64,000 bases of DNA from Leptospiraceae bacterium (GCA_016708435.1 JADJFV010000004.1:1-64000); one strand, 5' to 3'; counted from the stretch's first letter, positions 29,038 through 37,553 are shown. A program made the numbers and translations. Notes: generated by a model from the letters alone, not told the origin.

Positions 29038-30135
29038 ATGACAGACATAAAAAGTATAAAAGAAATAGAAAAGATCCTAGGTTTTTCTATAAATCAAGTA
29101 GTAAAATTAGACGAATTAAATAAACCTAGTGATACTCAAAATATTTATAGTGATAATCCTACAGCTAATTATTGTTTGGATCGAAATGAAAATGTTATAG
29201 GTTTGTATATAGATACATGTCCTATTGAAGAATTTCCTACTGATTTATTAACTGGTTTTTCTAAATTGAATAAACTTTATTTGAATCAATGTCATCTCTC
29301 CAATTCTAACTTTTTAAAAGATTTTAAAGAATTAACTGATTTGAATTTAGCTAATAATCAATTAACAGATCTTGGTTCTCTGATCGGTTTAACAAACCTC
29401 ACTTCATTGATAGCCAATAATAATCAACTCAATGATGTTACTGATTTGAAAAGATTAACAAGTCTAACTATCTTAGATTTAAGTTTTAATCAATTAACAG
29501 ATATTAGTTTTTTAAGTGAGTTAAAAAAACTTACTTCTTTAGGTTTGCATAATAACCAATTGATTGATGTTCAACCTTTGAAGGGAACTACAAATCTTAC
29601 ATATTTAAACTTAAGTAATAATCAATTAACTGACATAGAACCTTTGAAAAATTTAAAAAATCTTACTTTTCTAGATTTGAATTATAATCAACTGATAGAT
29701 ATTAGTTTTTTAGAGGAATTAAAAGAATTGACTAATGTAGATATCAGTTTTAATCAAATAGTCGAAATAAAATCTTTCATTGGATTAACTAAGCTCACTA
29801 CCCTATCATTGAATAACAATCAAATTGTTGATCCCAGTCCCTTAAGCAAATTAACAAGTCTAATTACTTTAGGATTACACAATAATCAAATTATAGATCT
29901 TAGTTTTATAAAAGACTTAACAAATGTAACTGAAATAGGATTGGTTTATAATCAGATTAAAGAATTACCAGAATGGATCACAGAGATACATTTAGAAATT
30001 AATATTCAAGATGACCCAGATGTTTCTACAAATCGATTATTATTAGCAGGGAATCCCATTCAATCGCCCCCTATAAAGGTTGTAAAAAAGGGAAAACAAG
30101 CTATCCAACAACACTTCCAGGAACTTAAAAAATAA
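29038..30135 (+). CDS. leucine-rich repeat protein (Roco-like N-terminal part)
   Basis: 365 aa, strong ribosome site GAGGAG. No signal peptide, so probably cytoplasmic. About 60 residues of cap are followed by roughly eleven LRRs of 21-23 residues in the internalin/LRR_4 style (LTDLNLANNQLTDLGSLIGL; LTSLGLHNNQLIDVQPLKG), from about 75 to 320. The end LLLAGNPIQSPPIKVVKKGK then QAIQQHFQELKK is the linker that in bacterial Roco proteins precedes a Roc GTPase domain; here a stop follows. It is either a stand-alone relative or the LRR half of a truncated Roco protein. It is the only plus-strand gene of the repeat island. Confidence 0.85.
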   Translation: MTDIKSIKEIEKILGFSINQVVKLDELNKPSDTQNIYSDNPTANYCLDRNENVIGLYIDTCPIEEFPTDLLTGFSKLNKLYLNQCHLSNSNFLKDFKELTDLNLANNQLTDLGSLIGLTNLTSLIANNNQLNDVTDLKRLTSLTILDLSFNQLTDISFLSELKKLTSLGLHNNQLIDVQPLKGTTNLTYLNLSNNQLTDIEPLKNLKNLTFLDLNYNQLIDISFLEELKELTNVDISFNQIVEIKSFIGLTKLTTLSLNNNQIVDPSPLSKLTSLITLGLHNNQIIDLSFIKDLTNVTEIGLVYNQIKELPEWITEIHLEINIQDDPDVSTNRLLLAGNPIQSPPIKVVKKGKQAIQQHFQELKK

Positions 30136-30559
30136 AGTAAAATCAATTTCCAATACGTTTTTCAAACTGCCTTAGAATGAAAAACGTACTACAATTTTCT
30201 TTCTAGTAAATTGCATTCAACTTCCCCTATAATTCTATCTCCTTCTATCCCACAAAGTTAAAAGCTTAAAGCAAAATCGGATTGCTGCTTATTCATAAAA
30301 AGGTGTTATTAACTAAACGGGGGAAATTTTTTCATAAAAAGCGGTTTTGACCTTAACAGGGGAAAATTTTTCTATAAACGGTTAATTGACTGTAAACTCT
30401 ATCGAATGATGGGATGATAGCTAATACTTTTACCAATCATCTCTCATCATAAACTGAATGAAAAAAAGTAAGAGAAGTAAAAGTTTCCTATAAAAAGATT
30501 TATCAAATGAGTCACAATTAGATTTTAAAGATCCTCCGTCACAAATTTCGCACATCCAT
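30136..30559. other. 424-bp gap holding repeat R5
   Basis: Contains R5 (30195-30332) and a partial second right-half copy (30333-30371), listed separately. The remaining 190 bases before the next gene's stop are AT-rich without ORF or clear hairpin. Confidence 0.4.
30195..30371 (-). repeat. island repeat R5 (full plus partial right half)
   Basis: R5 proper ends at about 30332 with AACTAAACGGGGGAAATTTT. It is followed at once by a degenerate second right half (CATAAAAAGCGGTTTTGACC, TTAACAGGGGAAAATTTTTC). This internal duplication shows that the right half can behave as a separate module. It lies between the LRR gene end and the 3' end of the minus-strand gene at 30560. Confidence 0.85.
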
Positions 30560-31405
30560 TCATTTAAGTCCTTGAACTAAAAAATAAATCAATCCACCTA
30601 CAAACTGAATTGGTAAAGTTGCTATGTCGATTAACAAAGCAATCGGAAACAAAGAGCCCCAAAGTTTGTTCTCTGTTTCTACACTAGTCTGTTCCATTGC
30701 CTCCAAATCCCATTTCAGCAAAACGCGAGTAAATTCGTAAGAATTCGGATTCCTATATAAAAGTAAAAACGGTCGTGCAGTAATTTCAGATTCGATATAG
30801 AGAAGAGAATTAAATTGAAATTCAATCGGGCTTTTTTCAAGTAGATTTAGTTTCTTCACAATGTCAGGCAACAAAGGAGAATAAATTTTCGATTCTTGCA
30901 TTAATTTCGTATCTGGATTTATTTCAAAAACATGTAAATTGTCCCAAGCATCTTTCCCTTTCGTAATCTGCAATATGGTGTTAGGAGAATCTGGTTTAAA
31001 AATAATTTCTTTGGATTCTCGAAAGGAAATACCAAAATCATCGATCATCCATTTTGACGGAATGTTAGAACTGGTTGAAACAGTTTTACATTTCACAACA
31101 TCGTTCATATAATAATCTTGCGGCTTTCTATGCTCAGACAAGTATAAACATTTATCTTCGTTTCCTTCAAAAATAAATCGAAAACTAAATGGCTCCGTCG
31201 ATTCTGCTTTGATTTCCTTTACTTTTAATAATAGCCTCGACCTAGGTTTGTTGATGACCTTTCGAGCGGTCTCGCCTTTTACATTTTTGTTCACATACAT
31301 CGTAGCAAAACAATTTACGGAAAATACAATATTTACGAGCAAGAATACTACGAATACAATCAATTCCTGTTTCTTATTAAATGCTTCCTTAATTGACGTC
31401 TTCAT
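30560..31405 (-). CDS. hypothetical membrane-anchored protein
   Basis: 281 aa. An N-terminal hydrophobic stretch (LIVFVVFLLVNIVFSVNCFA, about 14-33) is a signal peptide or anchor; an internal C (VNCF) could be a lipobox but is poor. The middle is soluble and beta-rich with a cysteine pair (EDKCLYLSEH, VVKCKTVST). A C-terminal membrane segment follows (LFPIALLIDIATLPIQFVGG), similar in feel to YceK/YidQ-type lipoprotein ends. No family recognised. It faces repeat R5 with its 3' end, about 190 bases away. Confidence 0.65.
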   Translation of the reverse strand: MKTSIKEAFNKKQELIVFVVFLLVNIVFSVNCFATMYVNKNVKGETARKVINKPRSRLLLKVKEIKAESTEPFSFRFIFEGNEDKCLYLSEHRKPQDYYMNDVVKCKTVSTSSNIPSKWMIDDFGISFRESKEIIFKPDSPNTILQITKGKDAWDNLHVFEINPDTKLMQESKIYSPLLPDIVKKLNLLEKSPIEFQFNSLLYIESEITARPFLLLYRNPNSYEFTRVLLKWDLEAMEQTSVETENKLWGSLFPIALLIDIATLPIQFVGGLIYFLVQGLK

Positions 31406-31532
31406 CTTATACGGCGTAAATTAAGCAGCCTGCTGATTAGTATATCTTTTTAGCGCCGAAGCACATAATCTCCATCTCACTTTTTACTCCTGGCTCTCCA
31501 AAATTCTACTTGAAAGGAACGGATCCAATCCA

Positions 31533-31603
31533 TTTTCTTTCTAGTAATCTGCATCCAACTTCTCCCATAATTCTATCTCCTTCTATCCCACAAAGTTAAA
31601 AGC
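31533..31603 (-). repeat. island repeat R6 (left half only)
   Basis: 71 bases closely matching R1 from TTTCTTTCTAGTAATCTGCA to CACAAAGTTAAAAGC, then abrupt loss of homology. The break falls at GTTAAAAGC, the boundary between the left and right modules of the full copies. Confidence 0.85.
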
Positions 31604-31873
31604 CCGACTATTGTGAAGATATACCTCTGGTATCCAAGAAAAACCTGGCTTTAAAAAATGTCAATAGGATTCAACAGTAACAAAGAAGTCATGCAAATCT
31701 ACTATAGCCCCAACGGGGCGCAATACTCTCCGCATGGGCGTCATCTCAGCCCATGTAAAAATTCATATAAAGATTCATATAAAAATTCTTACATAATTTC
31801 CAAAAGAATTTCCGAAGAACTTACCATTCTTCAAAAACCAATAACTAGAAGTATGACCTCCTATAAGCTTCCT

Positions 31874-31989
31874 TTTACTCACATCCGGTTCAGCTACGGT
31901 TATAGCTCCGGTCTAAATCGGTTGGCAACCTAAATTTACACGGCACAACCACCGAAGATACAAGCGTAGCTAGACCGGAGATGAGTAAA
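31874..31989. repeat. 116-bp imperfect inverted-repeat structure
   Basis: Arms TTTACTCACATCCGGTTCAG+CTACG (31874-31898) and CGTAGCTAGACCGGAGATGA+GTAAA (31965-31989) are complementary at 21 of 25 positions, enclosing 66 bases that contain a further copy-like CCGGTCTAAATCGGTTGG. It could be a small mobile element or a structured RNA. No ORF or known RNA family recognised. Confidence 0.45.
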
Positions 31990-32166
31990 CGCTAATACAT
32001 AGACAATACGACACCAACTCTTCTAGCACTATAGCTAGGAGTATATTTGATGCATCGCCATCTTAGGCAATGGGAAAAAATTGCTAGATGTTCCGCTTAT
32101 AGTTTTAATTCTGTATGTTATTCACCCCTTCCTGATGGGTTATAGGGGGATTTTAAAGGAAGGATT

Positions 32167-32640
32167 ATGGCTAAATTAGAAGTTGGAAAAAAGGCACCTG
32201 CATTTACAGCAATCGTTGCAGATGGAAAGAAAGTAAAGTTAGGCGATATAGCCGGAAAGAATGGACTTGTATTGTATTTTTATCCCAAGGATAATACCCC
32301 CGGCTGCACGACTGAGGCTTGTGACTTTCGTGATAATCTGGATGCAATTAAAAAGCTCGGCTACTCGGTAGTAGGCGTATCTAAAGATGATCTCAAAAGT
32401 CACAAAAAATTTATCGAAAAACAAAACTTAAACTTCGACCTGCTTTCCGATGCAGAAACTGATCTAGTAGAAAAATTTGGAGTCTGGCAAGAAAAGAAAA
32501 TGATGGGCAAGAAGTATATGGGCATTGTCCGCACCACTTTCTTAATTAGCAAAGACGGAAAGATTTTAAAAATATACGAAAATGTAAAAGTAAAAGATCA
32601 TGTTGCAGAAATTATTAAAGATATTAAGGAAATTAAATAA
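32167..32640 (+). CDS. bcp: thioredoxin-dependent peroxiredoxin, Bcp/PrxQ type
   Basis: 157 aa, typical length. Cytoplasmic thiol peroxidase reducing H2O2 and organic hydroperoxides. YFYPKDNTPGCTTEACDFRD has peroxidatic C47 and resolving C52 five residues on, the PrxQ pattern. GVSKDD, FDLLSD and RTTFLI motifs follow. Ribosome site GGAAGG upstream. Its stop overlaps the pepA start by one base (TAATG), so the two are translationally coupled; the same operon continues into the symporter-decarboxylase fusion. Confidence 0.95.
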   Translation: MAKLEVGKKAPAFTAIVADGKKVKLGDIAGKNGLVLYFYPKDNTPGCTTEACDFRDNLDAIKKLGYSVVGVSKDDLKSHKKFIEKQNLNFDLLSDAETDLVEKFGVWQEKKMMGKKYMGIVRTTFLISKDGKILKIYENVKVKDHVAEIIKDIKEIK

Positions 32641-34133
32641 TGAAAATCCCTTCTTCACAATTAAAATTCTACGCTGGAAAAAACAAATCTAAAAAAGTAT
32701 ACGAAGTCCATCATTTTTACAAAGATAAAATTCCGGCTAATATAGCGAAATCTCTCAAATCCCAAATCGACTCTAAAGTATTCCAAGCAGATGCTGGTCA
32801 ACAATACATTGACCACGGCGATCAAATCATCTACATCGGACTTGGGGAAGAAGCGAAGCTAACACTGCGTAAACTCGCATCTTATTATTTAAAATTGGGC
32901 GAAGCATTTATTAAATGGGTAGGCATTGGTCTCGAAATTCATATTTCTAAAGAACTTTCAGAAGCACTCTCTCCTTTTAATCTTGTTTATCAATTAGCAA
33001 ATTCAATCGAAATCGCAGCCTTCGGAGTTGACTCCCTTTCTAAAACTTACCGCGAGCGCAAAATCGAAGTTGGCGACATTAGCTTTGTAATGGAAAGTGT
33101 CAAAGAAGAAAAGACAGCAAAAGAAGCCTTAGAAAAATCCAAAGTAGTCAGCAAATATTTAAACGAGTCAAGATATGTGGCTCATCTACCGGCTAATCAT
33201 TTTACTCCGGAAGAATTTGTCTCTCGCTCACAAGAAATTGCAAAAGAAAACAAACTCAAAATCACAGTCTTCGATGAAGACAGACTCAAAAAAGAAAAAT
33301 TCGGTGGGATACTCTCTGTTTGCCAGGGCTCCGACAAAAAAGCCAAAATGGTTATACTCGAATACACACCCAAAGGAGCAAAGTCAACTGATAAAACTCT
33401 CGCCCTCATCGGAAAAGGTCTTACCTTTGACTCAGGTGGAATTAGCATCAAACCATCCGCAGAAATGCACGAGATGAAATACGATATGTGTGGAGCGGCT
33501 ACTGCCATTCATGCGATAGGTGCAATAGCTTCTCTAGGAATTAAAACCAAAGTCATCGCAGCCATTGGAGTTGCTGAAAATATGCCGGATGCAGCTGCTT
33601 TAAAACCAGGGGACGTCTACACCGCCTACAACGGAGTAACCGTTGAAGTCCAAAACACAGACGCAGAAGGTAGACTGGTTTTAGGAGATGTAATTTCCTA
33701 TATAAGTAAAAAATTTAAATCCAACTATATGGTAGACTTAGCGATATTAATCGGTGCAGTCATCATCGCTCTCGGTCACGAAGCGGCGGGGGTAATGACG
33801 AATTCCCGCGACTTATTCGATTTAATTGATGCAGCTTCTATTAGTTCAGAAGATAGAATCTGGGAACTTCCTCTCTGGGAAGAATACGGCGAAGACTTAA
33901 AGAGTGATATTGCAGATGTTAGAAATATCACCGGTGGACGCGCAGGTGGAACTCTTTCAGCGGCACAATTTCTCTCTAAGTTTGTTGAGGGAGATGTAAA
34001 ATGGGCGCATATAGATATTGCAGGCACTGCCTGGAGAGGAAAGCCTTCTGGAACACAAGTAAGTGGACCTACCGGTTACGGCATACGCCTATTAGTCGAT
34101 TTAGCTAAAGAATTAGAGAAGCACCATGAATAG
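32640..34133 (+). CDS. pepA: leucyl aminopeptidase (M17)
   Basis: 497 aa, usual size. Cytosolic zinc or manganese aminopeptidase. The N-terminal macro-like domain (1-170) is followed by the catalytic domain. Metal and active-site motifs are intact: LIGKGLTFDSGGISIKPS (Lys, Asp), MKYDMCGAA (Asp) and NTDAEGRLVL (Asp, Glu, Arg). GTAWRGKPSGTQVSGPTGYG near the end is typical. It overlaps bcp by one base upstream and the next gene by eight bases downstream, so the three genes form one operon. Confidence 0.95.
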   Translation: MKIPSSQLKFYAGKNKSKKVYEVHHFYKDKIPANIAKSLKSQIDSKVFQADAGQQYIDHGDQIIYIGLGEEAKLTLRKLASYYLKLGEAFIKWVGIGLEIHISKELSEALSPFNLVYQLANSIEIAAFGVDSLSKTYRERKIEVGDISFVMESVKEEKTAKEALEKSKVVSKYLNESRYVAHLPANHFTPEEFVSRSQEIAKENKLKITVFDEDRLKKEKFGGILSVCQGSDKKAKMVILEYTPKGAKSTDKTLALIGKGLTFDSGGISIKPSAEMHEMKYDMCGAATAIHAIGAIASLGIKTKVIAAIGVAENMPDAAALKPGDVYTAYNGVTVEVQNTDAEGRLVLGDVISYISKKFKSNYMVDLAILIGAVIIALGHEAAGVMTNSRDLFDLIDAASISSEDRIWELPLWEEYGEDLKSDIADVRNITGGRAGGTLSAAQFLSKFVEGDVKWAHIDIAGTAWRGKPSGTQVSGPTGYGIRLLVDLAKELEKHHE

Positions 34134-36348
34134 AGAAAGTTTTATTTTCTTCGAAGACGAAATCATTGCCTCCTACTGCGGATTACTCTTATTTGCCGGT
34201 CTATACATTACCTTCAAGTTACGATTTCCGCAAGTTCGGTTTTTATTCTTAGCTCTTAAAATTCTTTCTGGGGCTATGGATCACAAAGGATCTAAGGGAC
34301 AATTGGTTCACTCACAGGGATTTTCTGCTGGAACTGCCTCTTCATTATTACCCGGCGCAATGATTGGCTCTGCATTTGCCATGATGATTGGGGGAGTAGG
34401 GGCACTCTTCTGGGTATGGGTAGCGACATTTTTCATTATGCCGCTACGCGCTGTTTCTTCCACACTTGCCATTAAGTTTAGAACTAAGTTGCCTAATGGG
34501 CGTTATCTGGCGGGACCTATGTATTTTATTGAGAAAGCGCTTAAGGCTCGTTGGCTTGCGATTGCTTTTTCGATTGGGTGTATACTCACTGTTTTAACGT
34601 TAGGCGGAGTAGTTCCTGTTCTAAGTCTATCTTATATCGCCAAACACGCGTTTGACGCTAAAGGTATGGGACTTCCTGTTGCACTGACTGCGATCATTAT
34701 CTTTATCGTCCTCGGTGGGATTCGTAGGATTGGTCGCGTTTCTGGAGTCATTGTTCCGCTCGGTCTTAGTTTGTTTTTCATTCTTTACTTTGCCATCTTC
34801 AAAGAAAATCTAGTTCCTTTTTTCGTATTTATCGAAGCTGTGTTTCATAATGCATTTAACTTTGAAGCAGTCGGCACTGGTGGCTTTGTATCTATTTTAG
34901 TTTTTTTAGGTCAATCAGGTGGCTCTTTCTTCTTATCCACTGAAATGGGGCTTGGAAAGAGTGCAGGAATTTCGGGAGCAGTTAGAACTGATCATGCGTT
35001 TAAGCAGGGCTTGGTTTCTATGCTATCTGCTTTCTTCGAGGGATTTATTGTTTCTACTTTGATTTTTTATGTTTTGTTTTCTTTTAATGCAGTCAATCCA
35101 CCAGATATATTTTCTTTTCTACACAATGTCTTAGGTCATGGAAAAGATCCTTATTATCTATTGCTGTATTTTTCCTTCTTCCTTTTTGGAATTGCGAGTA
35201 TCATCGGTTGGTTTTATACGGGAGAGCAAAGCGCATACTATATATTAGGCGAAAAGTTTGCGAACTTGTTTAGAATTCTTTTCTTTGCAGCAATCATTGG
35301 CTCTTCTTATATGTATATCCGAGAAGGAAATGCATTTTTAGAATCAGCGTTTAATATCGGTTATACGATGGCAATATTTACAGCGCTTCCAATTTTGATT
35401 TCTATGATTTTACTTGCTAAGATGGTAAGCCTTGAGATGAATAAATATCTCACCGAGGGCGGAGTGCGTTATGAAATCTTTAAGGATATTTATTTACTCA
35501 TTCTTTCTGCTCTTCCTAAAAATCTTCTTTCTAAATTGTTTGGCTCTTTTACTTACTTGAGGCTTCCTCGCTTTATGATGGTTCCTATTCTAAAAGCATT
35601 TGCCAAAGCGTATAAGATTAATCTAAGTGAAGCAGAGTTAAATATCAAAGAATACAACTCCTTGAATCAATTCTTTACTCGTTCCCTTAAAGCGGGAGCA
35701 CGTATCATTGACTCAGCGGAAAATGCGGTAGTATCCCCTGTTGATGCTCGTATTACAAGCTTTGGTGATATTAATGATGACACACTGATCCAAGCGAAAG
35801 GATTTGACTATAGCGTCAAAGAGCTATTAGGCTCTGAGAAGTATTATCCTTTTTTTGAAAATGGAAAATTCATCACATTCTACTTATCTCCCCAGGACTA
35901 TCATCGAATTCATTCTCCATTCTATGGAAAAATTCTTGGCTATTACTATGCACCCGGAAAACTGTTTCCAGTTAATGACGCAGCTGTGGGTGGTATACGT
36001 GGATTATTCCCAAAGAATGAAAGGCTAATTACATTTCTCCAAACAGAATACGGAAAAATTGCCGTGGTAAAAGTTGGCGCTTCCAACGTAGGCAAAATCA
36101 GAGTAACCTACGATACAAAGATCGTGACAAACAAACTCATTCGTTTCCCAAAAGAATACCAATACGAGAATGTAAACATCATGATCGACAAAGGTTCCGA
36201 GCTTGGTCGATTCGAAATGGGCTCTACGGTTATTCTTGTATTCGAGAACAATACAATTGACCTAAACCCATTCGTAAAAGACGAGCGCTCCACCTACGGA
36301 TCAACAGTCGGCTTGTTTAGAAGTAAAATAATGACATTACCGAAGTGA
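34126..36348 (+). CDS. fusion: AGCS alanine/sodium symporter + phosphatidylserine decarboxylase
   Basis: 740 aa in one uninterrupted frame. Residues about 10-435 are a multi-span AGCS-type amino-acid:Na+ symporter: GTASSLLPGAMIGSAFAMMI, LPNGRYLAGPMYFIEKALK, GGIRRIGRVSG, FLGQSGGSFFLSTEMGLGKS. Residues about 445-735 are a PSD domain: SPVDARITSFG (D540), YLSPQDYHRIHSP (H593, H596), and self-cleavage site FEMGSTVILVF with S700. MGST replaces the usual LGST; the cleaved Gly-Ser bond is retained, so it should mature to a pyruvoyl enzyme making phosphatidylethanolamine. After cleavage the beta chain would stay attached to the symporter. The start lies in the pepA end. Confidence 0.88.
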   Translation: MNRESFIFFEDEIIASYCGLLLFAGLYITFKLRFPQVRFLFLALKILSGAMDHKGSKGQLVHSQGFSAGTASSLLPGAMIGSAFAMMIGGVGALFWVWVATFFIMPLRAVSSTLAIKFRTKLPNGRYLAGPMYFIEKALKARWLAIAFSIGCILTVLTLGGVVPVLSLSYIAKHAFDAKGMGLPVALTAIIIFIVLGGIRRIGRVSGVIVPLGLSLFFILYFAIFKENLVPFFVFIEAVFHNAFNFEAVGTGGFVSILVFLGQSGGSFFLSTEMGLGKSAGISGAVRTDHAFKQGLVSMLSAFFEGFIVSTLIFYVLFSFNAVNPPDIFSFLHNVLGHGKDPYYLLLYFSFFLFGIASIIGWFYTGEQSAYYILGEKFANLFRILFFAAIIGSSYMYIREGNAFLESAFNIGYTMAIFTALPILISMILLAKMVSLEMNKYLTEGGVRYEIFKDIYLLILSALPKNLLSKLFGSFTYLRLPRFMMVPILKAFAKAYKINLSEAELNIKEYNSLNQFFTRSLKAGARIIDSAENAVVSPVDARITSFGDINDDTLIQAKGFDYSVKELLGSEKYYPFFENGKFITFYLSPQDYHRIHSPFYGKILGYYYAPGKLFPVNDAAVGGIRGLFPKNERLITFLQTEYGKIAVVKVGASNVGKIRVTYDTKIVTNKLIRFPKEYQYENVNIMIDKGSELGRFEMGSTVILVFENNTIDLNPFVKDERSTYGSTVGLFRSKIMTLPK

Positions 36349-36397
36349 AATTTTTTTACATGGAAAAAAGAATTCACTAAACATAGCCGATGCTTAC

Positions 36398-36442
36398 GAT
36401 TCTAAAACAAATATCCAAAATATGGATATTTGTTTTAGAATC
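36398..36442. terminator. perfect 19-bp hairpin
   Basis: GATTCTAAAACAAATATCC, loop AAAATAT, exact complement. It lies 50 bases after the fusion-gene stop and 17 before the end of the minus-strand small ORF, so it can terminate both directions. No T-run after it. Confidence 0.7.
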
Positions 36443-36458
36443 TCTGAGGATAAATAAT

Positions 36459-36596
36459 TCACTGAGTGACAGATTTTTTTAATCTAAGTTTCCATCTTTC
36501 TTCTCGTTTCTTATGCCATACGGCTAATATTATTATGACGGAAGATGCAATGGTATAAATTATATTAACAGGATTTAATTTGTATTTTTCTTCCAA
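36459..36596 (-). CDS. possible 45-aa small membrane protein
   Basis: A TTG at 36596 follows CTGGAG at eight-base spacing and opens 45 codons: a short charged start (EEKYKLNPV), a hydrophobic helix NIIYTIASSVIIILAVW, and a strongly basic tail (HKKREERWKLRLKK). The first part overlaps the end of the DUF2281-like gene in another frame. Size and make-up recall small membrane toxins or accessory peptides, but TTG start and short length leave room for chance. Confidence 0.4.
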   Translation of the reverse strand: MEEKYKLNPVNIIYTIASSVIIILAVWHKKREERWKLRLKKSVTQ

Positions 36597-36834
36597 GAGA
36601 CTTCTCCAGTTTTTTTATGGCTTCCTTTTTACTTAATAATTTATCTGGATTTTTTTTAGAGAACGCGATTCTTTTACGAAGTTCCGCTTTTTCTTCTTCT
36701 AACAAAGTATCCTCTTCTATATTTCTACTTTTAAATTTCAAAAAATCTACAAAGTCTATGAATTCCCTCTGCAACTCAGAAGGTAACTCTATGATACTTT
36801 TTTTTAATACTCTAAAGTTCAGTGACGATTGCAT
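36565..36834 (-). CDS. DUF2281-like small protein (antitoxin-like)
   Basis: 89 aa. The N-terminal half IIELPSELQREFIDFVDFLK matches the DUF2281 consensus (I-x-x-L-P-x-E-x-x-x-E-x-x-D-F-x-x-F-L), a family often found beside PIN-type toxins as a putative antitoxin. The rest is highly charged and helical (EEEKAELRKRIAFSKKNPD, KKEAIKKLEKSLG). No PIN gene is adjacent; instead a small membrane ORF overlaps its 3' end. Divergent from the gene at 37009. Confidence 0.7.
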   Translation of the reverse strand: MQSSLNFRVLKKSIIELPSELQREFIDFVDFLKFKSRNIEEDTLLEEEKAELRKRIAFSKKNPDKLLSKKEAIKKLEKSLGRKIQIKSC

Positions 36835-37008
36835 TCTATTACCCTACCATAATTACAATACGATGCAATCTACAAAGACTTTGTAAATACTTTTTTCTGT
36901 CTCGCGCTCTTGCTAGTTTACATAGCACGGATCGAAAATACTTTCTAACTACCGACAACGGTTTAAAAATTGATTTACGAACGGACATAATAAACCGATA
37001 CTAGCACT

Positions 37009-37389
37009 ATGGATTCGAAAGAGAGAGCAGCACTGATAAGAGAAGGAAACGCGGCGTTTAACGATGCGGATTATCCAAAGGCGCGGGAGCTATACCTAAG
37101 ATGTGATTACAAAGATGGACTGATTCGTCTTGGTGATTATTATATGTATGAAAAAAAGCTCCCGATTCTAGCTTACGGCTACTACAAAAAAGCCGGTCAT
37201 ACACAAAAGATTGACGAAATCTTTCAGCGTATGCTCTATGCTCTCGGAACTTGGATTGGAATGGACAAATTTAAAATCAAAGAAGCTCCGGCTACCAATG
37301 ATAAGCCTCTATCGCCTGACGACTTCACCGTGCATCCTATCCTAAAAGCAAAAGCAATGGAAATTTTACAAAAATCTGGTAAGAAGTAA
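37009..37389 (+). CDS. conserved hypothetical protein (TPR-like)
   Basis: 126 aa, cytoplasmic. Helical pairs resemble one to two TPR/Sel1-like units: LIREGNAAFNDADYPKAREL, then YKDGLIRLGDYYMYEKKLPI, then YGYYKKAGHTQKIDEIFQRM. The C-terminus is a linker ending AMEILQKSGKK. No catalytic residues are apparent, so a protein-binding role is likely. It stands alone on the plus strand with repeat-rich DNA downstream. Confidence 0.7.
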   Translation: MDSKERAALIREGNAAFNDADYPKARELYLRCDYKDGLIRLGDYYMYEKKLPILAYGYYKKAGHTQKIDEIFQRMLYALGTWIGMDKFKIKEAPATNDKPLSPDDFTVHPILKAKAMEILQKSGKK

Positions 37390-37396
37390 AACTTAG

Positions 37397-37424
37397 TTGC
37401 CACAGAGTCACGGAGACACAGAGG
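37397..37424 (+). repeat. dispersed CCACGGAG-type repeat, copy 2
   Basis: TTGCCACAGAGTCACGGAGA followed by CACAGAGG; related to 19617-19643. It is followed at 37437-37480 by GTCATTTCGAAAGAGCGAAG and CGATTGAGAAATCTAT, another phrase typical of scattered intergenic repeats. Confidence 0.6.
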
Positions 37425-37553
37425 GTTGTGTAAACAGTCATTTCGAAAGAGCGAAGCGATTGAGAAATCTATCTGGCAATACAAAGATAGTTTTAAGCAA
37501 GATAGACCTCTCACGATGAAACTGTTCGAGGTGACTGGAATCAAATTATCAAT

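Larger units (their letters stand above)
31406..32166. other. 760-bp gap with repeat R6 and inverted repeats
   Basis: No convincing gene. It holds R6 (31533-31603), two GC-rich hairpins (GCCCC-AAC-GGGGC at 31707-31719; CATGGGC...GCCCATG at 31733-31755), three 12-bp tandem units (31758-31793) and a 25-bp imperfect inverted repeat (31874-31989). A 91-codon open frame at 31658-31933 crosses all of these and is taken as chance. The last 40 bases carry the ribosome site GGAAGGATT of the peroxiredoxin gene. Confidence 0.5.

Noticed and set aside
31658..31933. 91-codon open frame
   Set aside because: Crosses hairpins, tandem 12-mers and an inverted-repeat arm; no ribosome site; translation is repetitive (KNSYKDSYKNSY).
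33175..33508. 100-codon frames on both strands inside pepA
   Set aside because: Shadows of the conserved aminopeptidase gene; low-complexity translations without a family.
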